Positions 54,051-62,173 of a stretch of DNA of 64,000 nt are shown in pieces. Origin of the DNA: Bacteroides intestinalis (GTDB lineage: Bacteria > Bacteroidota > Bacteroidia > Bacteroidales > Bacteroidaceae); NCBI RefSeq assembly GCF_902364365.1, contig NZ_CABJDN010000008.1:300542-364541 (forward strand). The letters run 5' to 3'. Position numbers and translations under genes: made by a program. How positions within the stretch are numbered: the stretch's first letter is position 1; each line of letters begins with the position of its first letter. The notes under the pieces are model-generated. The model ran no database searches. It was given only the letters and a program-made list of their open reading frames with translations, and was not told the origin of the DNA.

Positions 54051-54414
54051 ATGGAAAAGAATAAAGTAAATACAGCAGCAAAAAAAAACTGCAAAAAAGA
54101 ACAAGAATAACAGTAATCAATCTATAAAACAAGGTATTAAAGCCAAAAGAGGGCCCAAACCCGGAGCTACGATTACAAAAATAATCGACCGTCGGGACAT
54201 TATAGAAAAAGCATTTTTAGAGCTCTACATGATAAATTGTCTGAACGCGTCTCCAGAAAACGGATTGGCAACGCTTGCACGTTTTTTACACAAAAGAGAA
54301 AAGTTTCAGAAAAAAAACGGTAAACGAATATCAGTCAACACAATAAGGCAGGATTTGATTGATTTACTTAAAGAGTCTAAGTACACAAATCCGAGAAATA
54401 GAAAGAGAAAATAA
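54051..54414 (+). pseudogene. Small basic protein gene split by a frameshift at an A9 run
   Basis: ATG at 54051 reads MEKNKVNTAA then meets nine A (54080-54088) and stops at 54110. With one A fewer the frame stays open to 54414, giving a 120-aa Lys/Arg-rich protein (KRGPKPGAT..., then FLELYMINCLNASPENGLATLARFLHKR). A run of nine A is also where RNA polymerase slips, so the full protein may still be made from some transcripts. It lies directly downstream of the plus-oriented invertible promoter. No family recognised. Confidence 0.6.
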
Positions 54415-54440
54415 CAACAAAAAACAGGTATGAATTAGTG

Positions 54441-54473
54441 TTGAACAACATGTTGTAAAAAGACTTAATTTTG
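54441..54473 (+). promoter_or_regulatory. Candidate promoter before the primase-like module
   Basis: TTG (54441-54443), a 22-bp spacer, TAATTTTG (54466-54473). A 12-bp palindrome ACAACATGTTGT (54445-54456) sits between the boxes and could bind a repressor. Confidence 0.5.
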
Positions 54474-54477
54474 CCCC

Positions 54478-54548
54478 CGCTTTGGCAAAGATTAAGCCCT
54501 GCAGATGAGAAGATGCCGCTTTATCCAAAAGTGACATCTTCTTTTTTT
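54478..54548 (+). ncRNA. Candidate short RNA or attenuated leader
   Basis: About 70 nt between the candidate promoter and a terminator whose stem AGAAGATG/CATCTTCT (54508-54515, 54535-54542) is followed by seven T. The BT4734-like gene starts 60 bp further on, so this is either a free small RNA or an attenuator in that gene's leader. Confidence 0.45.
54508..54548 (+). terminator. Intrinsic terminator upstream of the BT4734-like gene
   Basis: 8-bp stem with a loop of 19 nt, then TTTTTTT. Confidence 0.7.
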
Positions 54549-54608
54549 GCCCGACACAAACCCTTACTAAAGAATTAAAAATGAAAGAATTAAAAAAAAT
54601 AAAATGTA

Positions 54609-55229
54609 ATGGAAAACGTTTTCAAAATGTCACTATTCATGCCCCCTATCTCGCCGATAAAGGACAAAACAACCGGAAGAACTATAAAGAGCGCCACACT
54701 TACTCCGCTACGGACAATAAATCTGGAAGAAATATATAAACTGATAACCTCCAACGAGAAACTCACTGCACTGACTCTCGAAGTGCGAAACGCCGCACTG
54801 TGGGGTGACGAAAACACCAGCCGTCTCCTGAAGCAGCAAACACTGCCCTACGTGACTCCCTGCGGAGTCTTCACCCGTCGCCGAAGCGACTGCCTGGAAG
54901 AGGCGTCCGGACTGGTAGTAGTGGACATCGACCATCTCGAATCAACCGAAGAAGCCGAAATCCTGAGACAGGAATTATTTGATGACCCGTATCTGTGTCC
55001 TGCACTGACATTCATCAGTCCCAGTGGACTGGGCGTGAAAGCTTTCATTCCTCATACCTCGGGACAAAACGCCACAGATGGAATCCGCTGGGCTATGAAC
55101 TATGTACACTGCATGTACGACAGCAACTACCGCCAACCCGGAAAAGGAGTGGATACATCGGGAAAAGACCTCGTACGCTCCTGCTTCCTCTGCCATGACG
55201 AAGGGGCACTTTTGAGAATTAAAAAATAA
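54609..55229 (+). CDS. BT4734/BF3469 family (VirE N-terminal domain, primase-polymerase-like)
   Basis: 206 aa. The acidic strand LVVVDIDHLES and the SPSGLGVKAFIP motif match the BT4734/BF3469 family and resemble the catalytic region of archaeo-eukaryotic primase domains. Usually found just before a DUF3987 protein, as here (61 bp). The function of the pair is not established. The ATG at 54627 is an alternative start. Confidence 0.8.
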   Translation: MENVFKMSLFMPPISPIKDKTTGRTIKSATLTPLRTINLEEIYKLITSNEKLTALTLEVRNAALWGDENTSRLLKQQTLPYVTPCGVFTRRRSDCLEEASGLVVVDIDHLESTEEAEILRQELFDDPYLCPALTFISPSGLGVKAFIPHTSGQNATDGIRWAMNYVHCMYDSNYRQPGKGVDTSGKDLVRSCFLCHDEGALLRIKK

Positions 55230-55290
55230 ACGTCGAAGATTAAGATCACGAATCAATATCGCAAATTATAATTCAAATTACTCAGAACCA

Positions 55291-57081
55291 ATGGAACAAT
55301 TATCTTCATTGCACCGCCTGACCGAAGCCGTCAGAAATGCAGGAGCCGACATCGCTCCCACTTATCAGGAGTACATACAACTGGCATTTGCCATCGCTAC
55401 TGACTGCAGTGAAGCGGGCCGCCAAGATTTCCTGACCTTATGCAGTTTCTCACCAAAGTACGATCCACGAGCAGCCGACAAACTATTCAGCAATGCACTG
55501 AAAAACGGACACAACGACGTACACATAGGCACCGCCTTCCATCTGGCCGAACTTTGCGGCGTAAAAGTCCAATCCGAAATCCCACACGGGTTTGGTACAC
55601 TTGGTACACAAGATTCACACTCCTCTTCCGCCTCACACACGCACGCACGTGAAGAAGATGTATCCGCACATGAGGAAGAAAACCTACTGGACAGCAGTCC
55701 ACTCTCTCCCCTGCCCACTTTCGACGAACACACCCATTGGCCTTATCCCTTGAACCGCATCGTTAGCTACGGCACTTCCCGTGCCCAATACGACGTGCTG
55801 CTACTGGGAACCGTCACCGTACTGGGTGCCAGCATGGGACGACACGTGCGATGTGCCTACGGAGGAAAAATGATCTCGCCCTGTCTGCAGACTTTCATCA
55901 CAGCACTGCCCGCATCAGGCAAAGGCGTGCTATCGCTGGTACGCCTACTGGTAGAACCCCTTCACGATGAAATCCGCAAACAGGTGGCCGAAAGTATGGC
56001 ATCCTACCGCCGCGAAAAAGCAAAGTACGAGACACTTGGCAAAGAACGTGCAAAGGCCGAGGCTCCCGTAATCCCGCCCAACAAGATGTTCCTCATCTCC
56101 GGCAACAACACCGGAACGGGTATCCTACAGAACCTGATGGATTCTGACGGCACCGGCCTGATATGCGAAAGTGAGGCCGACACCATCTCCACCGCCATAG
56201 GATCGGAGTATGGCCACTGGAGCGACACCATGCGCAAGGCCTTCGACCACGACAGCCTCTCCTACAACCGCCGCACCGACCGGGAATACCGCGAAGTGAA
56301 AAAGAGCTATCTTGCCGTACTTCTTTCCGGCACCCCCGCACAAGTGAAGTCCCTGATACCCAGTGCCGAAAACGGGCTCTTTTCCCGGCAAATATTCTAC
56401 TATATGCCCGCCATACACCAGTGGCTGAGCCAGTTCGACCGAAACGACAACAATCTCGAAGAGATATTCACCGCACTGGGCATGGAATGGAAAGAAAAAC
56501 AGAAGGCCATCGTCATGAACGGAATTTTCACCCTGCGCCTCACCGACGGGCAGAAAGAGGAATTCAACCGGTTATTCTCCAGTCTATTCGTACGCTCCGG
56601 ACTGACCAACGGTGACGAAATGTCGAGCAGTGTGGCGCGTCTGGCCATCAACATCTGCCGCATCATGGAAGTGGTGGCCATGCTCCGCGTATTGGAGCAT
56701 GGAGAGATAGCCGATTCACCCAATGTATCGCCCGACCCGAATACCTCTCCGGACAATCTGAAGGATCACATCATCAGTTTATGGAACCTCATCATCACTC
56801 CCGACGATTTCCACGCCGTGCTTTCGCTGGCCGAAAGCCTCTACCGACACACCACCCATATCCTCTCCTTCCTACCTGCCACCGAAGTCACCAGCCGGGG
56901 CAATGCTGACCGGGATGCACTGGTGCAATGCATGGAAGAGAAATTTACACGGGCCGAATTCATAAAAAAAGCCGAAGAGATGGGCATTAAGCCCGGAACA
57001 GCCTCTACCTGGCTCAAACGCTTGCAGAAGCACGGTTTGGTGGAGAGTGTGGATGGAAACGGAACTTATCAAAAGCCCTAA
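55291..57081 (+). CDS. DUF3987 family protein (helicase/primase-associated)
   Basis: 596 aa. A Walker-A-like ALPASGKGVLSLV lies near residue 207 and the ISGNNTGTGILQNL region near 270. The C-terminus (about 545-596) reads as a winged-helix domain (FTRAEFIKKAEEMGIKPGTASTWLKRLQKHGLV). DUF3987 proteins are linked to mobile or prophage-like DNA and to VirE/BT4734-type partners. Base composition (GC-rich third positions) differs from the AT-rich capsule genes next door. Confidence 0.8.
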   Translation: MEQLSSLHRLTEAVRNAGADIAPTYQEYIQLAFAIATDCSEAGRQDFLTLCSFSPKYDPRAADKLFSNALKNGHNDVHIGTAFHLAELCGVKVQSEIPHGFGTLGTQDSHSSSASHTHAREEDVSAHEEENLLDSSPLSPLPTFDEHTHWPYPLNRIVSYGTSRAQYDVLLLGTVTVLGASMGRHVRCAYGGKMISPCLQTFITALPASGKGVLSLVRLLVEPLHDEIRKQVAESMASYRREKAKYETLGKERAKAEAPVIPPNKMFLISGNNTGTGILQNLMDSDGTGLICESEADTISTAIGSEYGHWSDTMRKAFDHDSLSYNRRTDREYREVKKSYLAVLLSGTPAQVKSLIPSAENGLFSRQIFYYMPAIHQWLSQFDRNDNNLEEIFTALGMEWKEKQKAIVMNGIFTLRLTDGQKEEFNRLFSSLFVRSGLTNGDEMSSSVARLAINICRIMEVVAMLRVLEHGEIADSPNVSPDPNTSPDNLKDHIISLWNLIITPDDFHAVLSLAESLYRHTTHILSFLPATEVTSRGNADRDALVQCMEEKFTRAEFIKKAEEMGIKPGTASTWLKRLQKHGLVESVDGNGTYQKP

Positions 57082-57174
57082 CCATAAATACGCACGTGTG
57101 TGCGAAACGAACGGAAACAGTGAACCTCTGTACCAAGTGTACCAACCTCAACTTTACGCCGCTCAACCTCAACT

Positions 57175-57402
57175 TTAAGGTTCGCCAAGTGCAGCCGCTA
57201 TCAGGCTCACCTGGGCGGACGTATAGGTGCGGGAGTGAGAGGACGTCCCCACAGCGGCCAAGTCATCACACAGGCCGGGATAAAGTTCAATCCAATGCTT
57301 CAACTTGCGGTAAGCGGATTCGGGACAAAGATTGGGACAATAAAGCTGGGCAAGTTCGGTGCGCCCATAGGTACGGATTTCAAAAGTATTCATATCTGAC
57401 AT
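57175..57402 (-). CDS. DUF4248 family protein
   Basis: 75 aa. FEIRTYGRTELAQLYCPNLCPESAYRKLKHWIELYPGL followed by RTYTSAQVSLIAAALGEP is the DUF4248 pattern, suggestive of a small helical DNA-binding fold. It faces the DUF3987 gene and diverges from the HU-like gene. The promoter at 57421-57451 fits. The ATG at 57393 is an alternative start. Confidence 0.85.
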   Translation of the reverse strand: MSDMNTFEIRTYGRTELAQLYCPNLCPESAYRKLKHWIELYPGLCDDLAAVGTSSHSRTYTSAQVSLIAAALGEP

Positions 57403-57420
57403 TCATGTGTTATATTTCAT

Positions 57421-57451
57421 CAAATATAGCTATAAATCATGACATTGGCAA
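57421..57451 (-). promoter_or_regulatory. Promoter of the DUF4248 gene
   Basis: Minus strand TTG (57451-57449), a 20-bp spacer, TATATTTG (57428-57421), 19 bp before the ATG. Near-perfect consensus. Confidence 0.8.
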
Positions 57452-57535
57452 CTATACGCATATAAATAACAGACAGAAACCGTCCATAATCGACCGTAAC
57501 AATCCAAAAGTGACAAACGCCTGTATACACGGTAT

Positions 57536-57543
57536 TATCTTTG
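57536..57543 (+). promoter_or_regulatory. -7 promoter element of the HU-like gene (TATCTTTG)
   Basis: TAnnTTTG match 60 bp upstream of the ATG at 57604. The -33 box is unclear. It sits inside a CACGGT...ACCGTG inverted repeat (57528-57565). Confidence 0.55.
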
Positions 57544-57603
57544 CATCGTTGAGTTCAACACCGTGAATATTTAATTATTAATTCTTAATTTTTTTATCAA
57601 ACT

Positions 57604-58086
57604 ATGATTCGTTACAAAAAGTATCAAGTGACGGGCGAAAACAGCCCGCTGAAAGGTCTCTGGTATGCACGTCCCGTAATTGAGGAGACTTTCGACATTG
57701 AGAAGCTTGCCAAGCACATGTCCAACCACAACACCCCCTACTCGTCCGGCGTCATCAAAGGAGTGCTGACTGACATGGTCTCTTGCACCAAGGAGCTGAT
57801 TCTGGACGGAAAGAATGTAAAAATGGACGACCTCGCCATTTTCTCCGTGGGAATTGTCAGTAAGAAAGGCGCGCAATCCGCTGCCGACTTCTCACTGGCC
57901 AACAACGTGAAGGGGCTGAAACTCCGTGCCCGTGCCACGGGAGAACTGAGCAATGCACAGATTAACCTGGAAGGGCAGATGAAGGAGTCTTCCATGTACA
58001 CCGTAGAAGGCAAACCGTCCGGTAATAAGCCCGACGGAAGCGACGGAGGAAACGATGGGGGAATTGAAGATGACCCGTTGGGATAA
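57604..58086 (+). CDS. HU-like DNA-binding protein (HU-HIG type)
   Basis: 160 aa. The HU/IHF-like fold starts RYKKYQVTGENSPLKGLWYARPVIEE. The C-terminal tail is Gly/Asp/Asn-rich (NKPDGSDGGNDGGIEDDPLG), as in the Bacteroidetes HU-HIG group. It probably binds and bends DNA. These genes recur beside amidase and DUF4248 genes close to capsule loci. Confidence 0.88.
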   Translation: MIRYKKYQVTGENSPLKGLWYARPVIEETFDIEKLAKHMSNHNTPYSSGVIKGVLTDMVSCTKELILDGKNVKMDDLAIFSVGIVSKKGAQSAADFSLANNVKGLKLRARATGELSNAQINLEGQMKESSMYTVEGKPSGNKPDGSDGGNDGGIEDDPLG

Positions 58087-58150
58087 TCTAATTAAAAAAT
58101 TTCCAAGTGTTCAATTTTTCAGGTTCTAATTATTAACTTATCTACTCATC

Positions 58151-58258
58151 ATGAATGAAGAAAAAAAGTCAAAATCCGTATGGGGTATTGTCCTCAAAGT
58201 AATCATCACCGTAGCCACCGCCATAGTGGGAGCTTTAGGTTTAGGCGCCTGCAAGTAG
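58151..58258 (+). CDS. Small membrane peptide (smalltalk-like)
   Basis: 35 aa, MNEEKKSKSVWGIVLKVI... with one hydrophobic helix and a C-terminal GACK. The size, charged start and position directly before an amidase (2 bp gap) match the short peptide annotated as smalltalk protein in Bacteroides (from memory). Function unknown. The spacing suggests translational coupling to the amidase. Confidence 0.75.
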   Translation: MNEEKKSKSVWGIVLKVIITVATAIVGALGLGACK

Positions 58259-58260
58259 CC

Positions 58261-58674
58261 ATGCGTACGATTACCCTCCTCATTATTCATTGCTCGGCCA
58301 CGCCTCAGGGCGTGCGCCTGAGCCTTGAGGATTGTCGTCGCGAACACATCCGCCACCGTGGCTTCAGCGACATCGGATACCATTTCTACGTGACCCGCGA
58401 CGGGGAGATTCATCGTGGCCGTCCAACGGAAAAAACCGGTGCGCATTGCCTCAACCATAACCGCCACTCCATCGGCATCTGTTACGAAGGAGGACTGGAT
58501 GCCGAAGGCCGACCGTCCGACACCCGCACGTTGGAACAAAAAGCTTCACTATTGGCCCTTCTGCGTGAGTTGAAACGTATTTTTCCACGCGCACTGATTG
58601 TGGGGCATCATGATTTGAATCCGATAAAACCTTGTCCGTGCTTCAATGCGGAAAGGGAATATAGGGGGCTGTAA
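58261..58674 (+). CDS. N-acetylmuramoyl-L-alanine amidase (Amidase_2)
   Basis: 137 aa from the ATG 2 bp after the small peptide. Zn ligands are visible: LLIIHCSAT (His), GHHDLNP (His) and a C-terminal Cys in KPCPCF. IGYHFYVTRDGEIHRGRP and SIGICYEGG are family motifs. It cleaves the lactyl-amide bond of peptidoglycan. No signal peptide, so export would need a holin-like partner, possibly the preceding peptide. It ends in an imperfect terminator (58663-58690). Confidence 0.9.
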   Translation: MRTITLLIIHCSATPQGVRLSLEDCRREHIRHRGFSDIGYHFYVTRDGEIHRGRPTEKTGAHCLNHNRHSIGICYEGGLDAEGRPSDTRTLEQKASLLALLRELKRIFPRALIVGHHDLNPIKPCPCFNAEREYRGL

Positions 58675-58690
58675 CAGGCTCCCTTTTTTC
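58663..58690 (+). terminator. Terminator after the amidase gene
   Basis: AGGGGGC pairs with wobble to GCTCCCT, followed by TTTTTT. It overlaps the last codons of the gene. Confidence 0.65.
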
Positions 58691-58730
58691 AAATAAAGAC
58701 TTTCCAGGAATTTAGTGCCTGTTTTTATTT

Positions 58731-59038
58731 AAGTTTCGTAAGCTTTATATAAAGCTTATAAATGATAATTTATCGGTGGGAATAGCTGAGACCAAGACAG
58801 GCTGAAAGCCTGGTATTACATAGCGTAGGGCAACGCCCTACGTGATTATGTATATCTCTATTTAAGCCCTGAAAGGGCGCAATTAAGCATCAACCTTTAT
58901 ATCGCCCTTTCAGGGCTCAGAAAAAGGGATGCACATTACGTAGGGCGATGCCCTACGCTATATAATGCAAGCCTTTCAGGCTTAAAATTCGCTTCGATAA
59001 ATTTTCATTTATAAGCCTTATCAAAGCTTGCGAAACTT
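58731..59038. repeat. Nested palindromic repeat element (about 308 bp)
   Basis: Outer arms 58731-58775 and 58996-59038 are inverted copies with a few mismatches (AAGTTTCG...ATTTATCG). Inside are two more inverted pairs: AGGCTGAAAGCCT with CGTAGGGC-N3-GCCCTACG on each side. At the centre AGCCCTGAAAGGGCG (58865-58879) pairs with CGCCCTTTCAGGGCT (58913-58927). It has no ORF, so it looks like a MITE- or REP-type element. It fills the 421-bp gap between the amidase and tex. Confidence 0.88.
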
Positions 59039-59067
59039 GAGTTTTTTATAATTCTTTTGTACCTTTG
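59037..59067 (+). promoter_or_regulatory. Promoter of tex, -33 box supplied by the repeat element
   Basis: TTG (59037-59039), a 20-bp spacer, TACCTTTG (59060-59067), 29 bp before the ATG. The -33 box lies at the very end of the palindromic element. Confidence 0.75.
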
Positions 59068-59095
59068 ACGCTCATTATTCAAAAAACGATTCAAC

Positions 59096-61222
59096 ATGAT
59101 ACAGTTATTTCACCGGATGATCTCTGCCGCCCTCAGTATTTCTGAGAAACAAATCGGCCATACGCTCGATTTATTGGCGGACGGAGCTACGATTCCCTTC
59201 ATCAGTCGTTACCGTAAAGAAGTTACCGGAGGATTGGATGAAGTGCAAATTGAAGCAATCAAAACCCAATATGAGAAGCTGAATGAACTGGCTAAACGAA
59301 AAGAAACCATCGTCAGCACTATCAACGAACAGGGGAAAATGACTCCTGAACTACAAAAGCGTATTGATGAAACCTGGGATAGTACCATTCTTGAAGATAT
59401 TTACCTACCCTACAAACCCAAACGCCGTACGCGTGCAGAAGTAGCCCGTCAGAAAGGTCTGGAACCCTTGGCAACTCTACTGATGTTGCAGCGGGAACCG
59501 AACCCGGAGAAGCGTGCAGAAGCATACGTCAAAGGAGAAGTGAAAGATACGGAAGATGCATTAAAGGGAGCACGGGATATTATTGCCGAGCAGGTCAGTG
59601 AAGACGAACAGGCACGTAATACTGTACGTTTCGCCTTCTCCCGGCAAGCTGTCATCACGGCTAAAGTGGTGAAAGGAAAAGAGAGTGAAGCTGATAAATA
59701 CCGGGATTACTTTGAATTCAGTAAGCCACTGAGAAAATGCACCTCACACCAATTGCTGGCTATTCGCCGTGCCGAAGCCGAAGGGCTGCTGAAAGTCAGC
59801 ATAAGCCCTGATGATGAAGAGTGTGTGGAACGTCTGGAACGCCGTTTCGTCCGTAGCAACAATGCTTGCGGAGAACAAGTGGCGGAAGCCGTACAGGATG
59901 CCTATAAACGTCTGCTGAAATCTTCTATCGAAACGGAATTTGCCGCACAAAGTAAAGAGCAGGCGGATGAAGAAGCCATCCGGGTATTCGTTCAGAACCT
60001 GCGCCAATTATTACTTGCTTCTCCATTGGGACAAAAGCGGGTAATGGGCATCGATCCGGGATTCCGTACAGGTTGCAAAGTGGTATGCCTGGATGCGCAA
60101 GGCAATTTACTGCACAATGAAAATATCTACCCGCATGCTCCGGTACACAAAACCGCAGAGGCTGTGTCTAAAATACAAAAGATGATAGAAGCTTACCGGA
60201 TAGAAGCCATAGCGGTAGGAAACGGAACAGCAAGTCGTGAAACAGAAGAGTTTCTGAAACACCAGACTTTCAGGCAGGAAATTCAGGTATTTGTTGTAAG
60301 CGAGCAAGGGGCTTCCATTTACTCTGCATCCAAGATTGCCCGTGATGAATTTCCGGAATACGACGTCACAGTGCGCGGAGCTGTATCCATCGCCCGCCGA
60401 CTGATGGACCCGTTGGCTGAGTTGGTTAAAATCGATCCGAAATCCATCGGTGTAGGTCAATACCAGCATGATGTAGACCAGACGAAATTAAAGAAATCAC
60501 TGGACCTGACCGTAGAAAGTTGTGTAAACCTGGTGGGAGTAAACCTAAATACGGCAAGCAGCCACCTGTTGACTTATATTTCGGGTTTAGGCCCTCAACT
60601 GGCACAGAACATAGTAAATTACCGTGCTGAAAATGGTGCATTCACTTCGCGTAAACAACTGATGAAAGTGCCGCGCATGGGAGCCAAAGCTTTTGAGCAA
60701 TGCGCCGGTTTCCTTCGTATCCCGCAAGCCAAAAATCCTTTGGATAACACAGCCGTCCACCCGGAGAGCTATTGTATAGTAGAACAAATGGCCAAAGACT
60801 TGGGATGCAGCGTAGCAGAGCTTATTACCAGCAAGGAACTTCGCCTGAAAATCCAACCGGAAAAGTACCTCACTCCTACCGTGGGCATGCCTACCTTAAA
60901 GGATATCCTGCAGGAATTGGAAAAACCGGGACGTGACCCGCGAGGACCGATCCAAATTTTCGAATTTGATAAAAACGTACGTACCATCAATGACCTGCAT
61001 GAAGGTATGGAACTTCCCGGCATTGTAGGTAATATAACCAACTTCGGTGCTTTCGTGGATATAGGCATTAAAGAAAACGGCCTGATTCATCTTTCACAAC
61101 TTGCCGACCGTTTTGTTTCCGATCCGAATGAAATTGTATCTATTCACCAGCATGTCCGGGTTCGGGTATTGAGTGTGGACATGGATCGCAAACGAATCGC
61201 TTTGAAGTTAATTTCAGAGTAA
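59096..61222 (+). CDS. tex: Tex family RNA-binding transcription accessory protein
   Basis: 708 aa, near the usual length. N-terminal Tex domain (about 1-200), YqgF-like domain with MGIDPGFRTGCKVV (near 320), helix-hairpin-helix region (SGLGPQLAQNIVNYRAENGAF, about 495-550), and a C-terminal S1 RNA-binding domain (GMELPGIVGNITNFGAFVDIGIKENGLIHLSQLADRFV, about 635-705). A conserved nucleic-acid-binding factor, cytoplasmic. The last 83 bp overlap a gene on the opposite strand. Confidence 0.96.
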   Translation: MIQLFHRMISAALSISEKQIGHTLDLLADGATIPFISRYRKEVTGGLDEVQIEAIKTQYEKLNELAKRKETIVSTINEQGKMTPELQKRIDETWDSTILEDIYLPYKPKRRTRAEVARQKGLEPLATLLMLQREPNPEKRAEAYVKGEVKDTEDALKGARDIIAEQVSEDEQARNTVRFAFSRQAVITAKVVKGKESEADKYRDYFEFSKPLRKCTSHQLLAIRRAEAEGLLKVSISPDDEECVERLERRFVRSNNACGEQVAEAVQDAYKRLLKSSIETEFAAQSKEQADEEAIRVFVQNLRQLLLASPLGQKRVMGIDPGFRTGCKVVCLDAQGNLLHNENIYPHAPVHKTAEAVSKIQKMIEAYRIEAIAVGNGTASRETEEFLKHQTFRQEIQVFVVSEQGASIYSASKIARDEFPEYDVTVRGAVSIARRLMDPLAELVKIDPKSIGVGQYQHDVDQTKLKKSLDLTVESCVNLVGVNLNTASSHLLTYISGLGPQLAQNIVNYRAENGAFTSRKQLMKVPRMGAKAFEQCAGFLRIPQAKNPLDNTAVHPESYCIVEQMAKDLGCSVAELITSKELRLKIQPEKYLTPTVGMPTLKDILQELEKPGRDPRGPIQIFEFDKNVRTINDLHEGMELPGIVGNITNFGAFVDIGIKENGLIHLSQLADRFVSDPNEIVSIHQHVRVRVLSVDMDRKRIALKLISE

Positions 61223-62063
61223 TCACAATAGCAATAATCATCAACGCGGTGCACAGAATGGAACCCTCGAAACCGAATGTACCGCCGTTGATGATATTCT
61301 CTTCCGGTAATTCCAAAGACAATAAAGTACCACCCAATCTTCCTCCACTTACTTCGAAACCGAGAATCGGACCTTGCAGCCAATTCCAGAAAAGATGAAG
61401 AGCGATAGCAAACCATAAATTACGCGTATATATATAGGTAGAACCAATTAAAATTCCCGCCAACAATATATTCAGAAAAGCAATCAGAGAAAAGTTGGGA
61501 TTAAAAATATGCATCAGGGAAAATAATGCAGAAGAAAGAAACAATGCCACAAAGCGATTGACACCTGCGGTCAGCAAATGCCCCAGGACAAAACCACGAA
61601 AAGCAATCTCTTCTGTAAGAGCAACCAGCAACATTAATATCCAGGACAGCAGTAAATCGTACGCGCTAAAGTGCACAGCAGCAATTTCAACCTCTCCTAT
61701 CGCATATAATATTCCAAATCCGACAGCATAGATTGCCAGAGCAACGAATGTACCCCAAAAGATATCTTTTGCACGCCCTTTCAGGGATAATCCCAAATTT
61801 GCAATCGGAAGGTGATCCCAATTCTTCAGCAAAAACCAAGCCGCCAAAAAACTCCCAGCCAGAAAAGCACTCTGCATCACAACTTCTTCCAAGATTCCAC
61901 TTATCTTAAAAAAAGAGAGCGTTTTTATGCAAACAGCTGCCAATATTCCGGTAAATCCCAGCATCAAAAATATATAAACGGTAATCTTGATCGAAACAAC
62001 CAGATAAGTGACAAGTTTTGACGGTTCCTTTACAGTATTTGCATCTTCATTCATTGATTCCAT
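61140..62063 (-). CDS. CPBP family intramembrane metalloprotease
   Basis: 307 aa with about eight transmembrane segments. The family motifs EEIAFRG (EExxxR), FSLMH (FxxxH) and HLFWNW (HxxxN) are all present, so it is likely active. Substrates are unknown. Relatives cut prenylated or signalling membrane proteins. The final 25 or so codons run antisense through the end of tex, so the Cys/Pro-rich tail (CDPCPHSIPEP) is probably a recent extension. A -7 box (TATTTTTG on the minus strand, 62101-62094) precedes it. Confidence 0.88.
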   Translation of the reverse strand: MESMNEDANTVKEPSKLVTYLVVSIKITVYIFLMLGFTGILAAVCIKTLSFFKISGILEEVVMQSAFLAGSFLAAWFLLKNWDHLPIANLGLSLKGRAKDIFWGTFVALAIYAVGFGILYAIGEVEIAAVHFSAYDLLLSWILMLLVALTEEIAFRGFVLGHLLTAGVNRFVALFLSSALFSLMHIFNPNFSLIAFLNILLAGILIGSTYIYTRNLWFAIALHLFWNWLQGPILGFEVSGGRLGGTLLSLELPEENIINGGTFGFEGSILCTALMIIAIVITLKLTSKRFVCDPCPHSIPEPGHAGE

Positions 62064-62143
62064 ATCCTTCGTTTCTTTATGTTAATACCCTGGCAAAAAT
62101 ACCTATAAAATTAAAAATAGAAAGCTATTTACTGTAAAAACCG

Positions 62144-62151
62144 TATATTTG
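62144..62151 (+). promoter_or_regulatory. -7 promoter element (TATATTTG) of the LRR gene
   Basis: TAnnTTTG match 22 bp before the ATG at 62174. No clear -33 box. Confidence 0.55.
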
Positions 62152-62173
62152 TCTAAACATATATGTAACAGCC

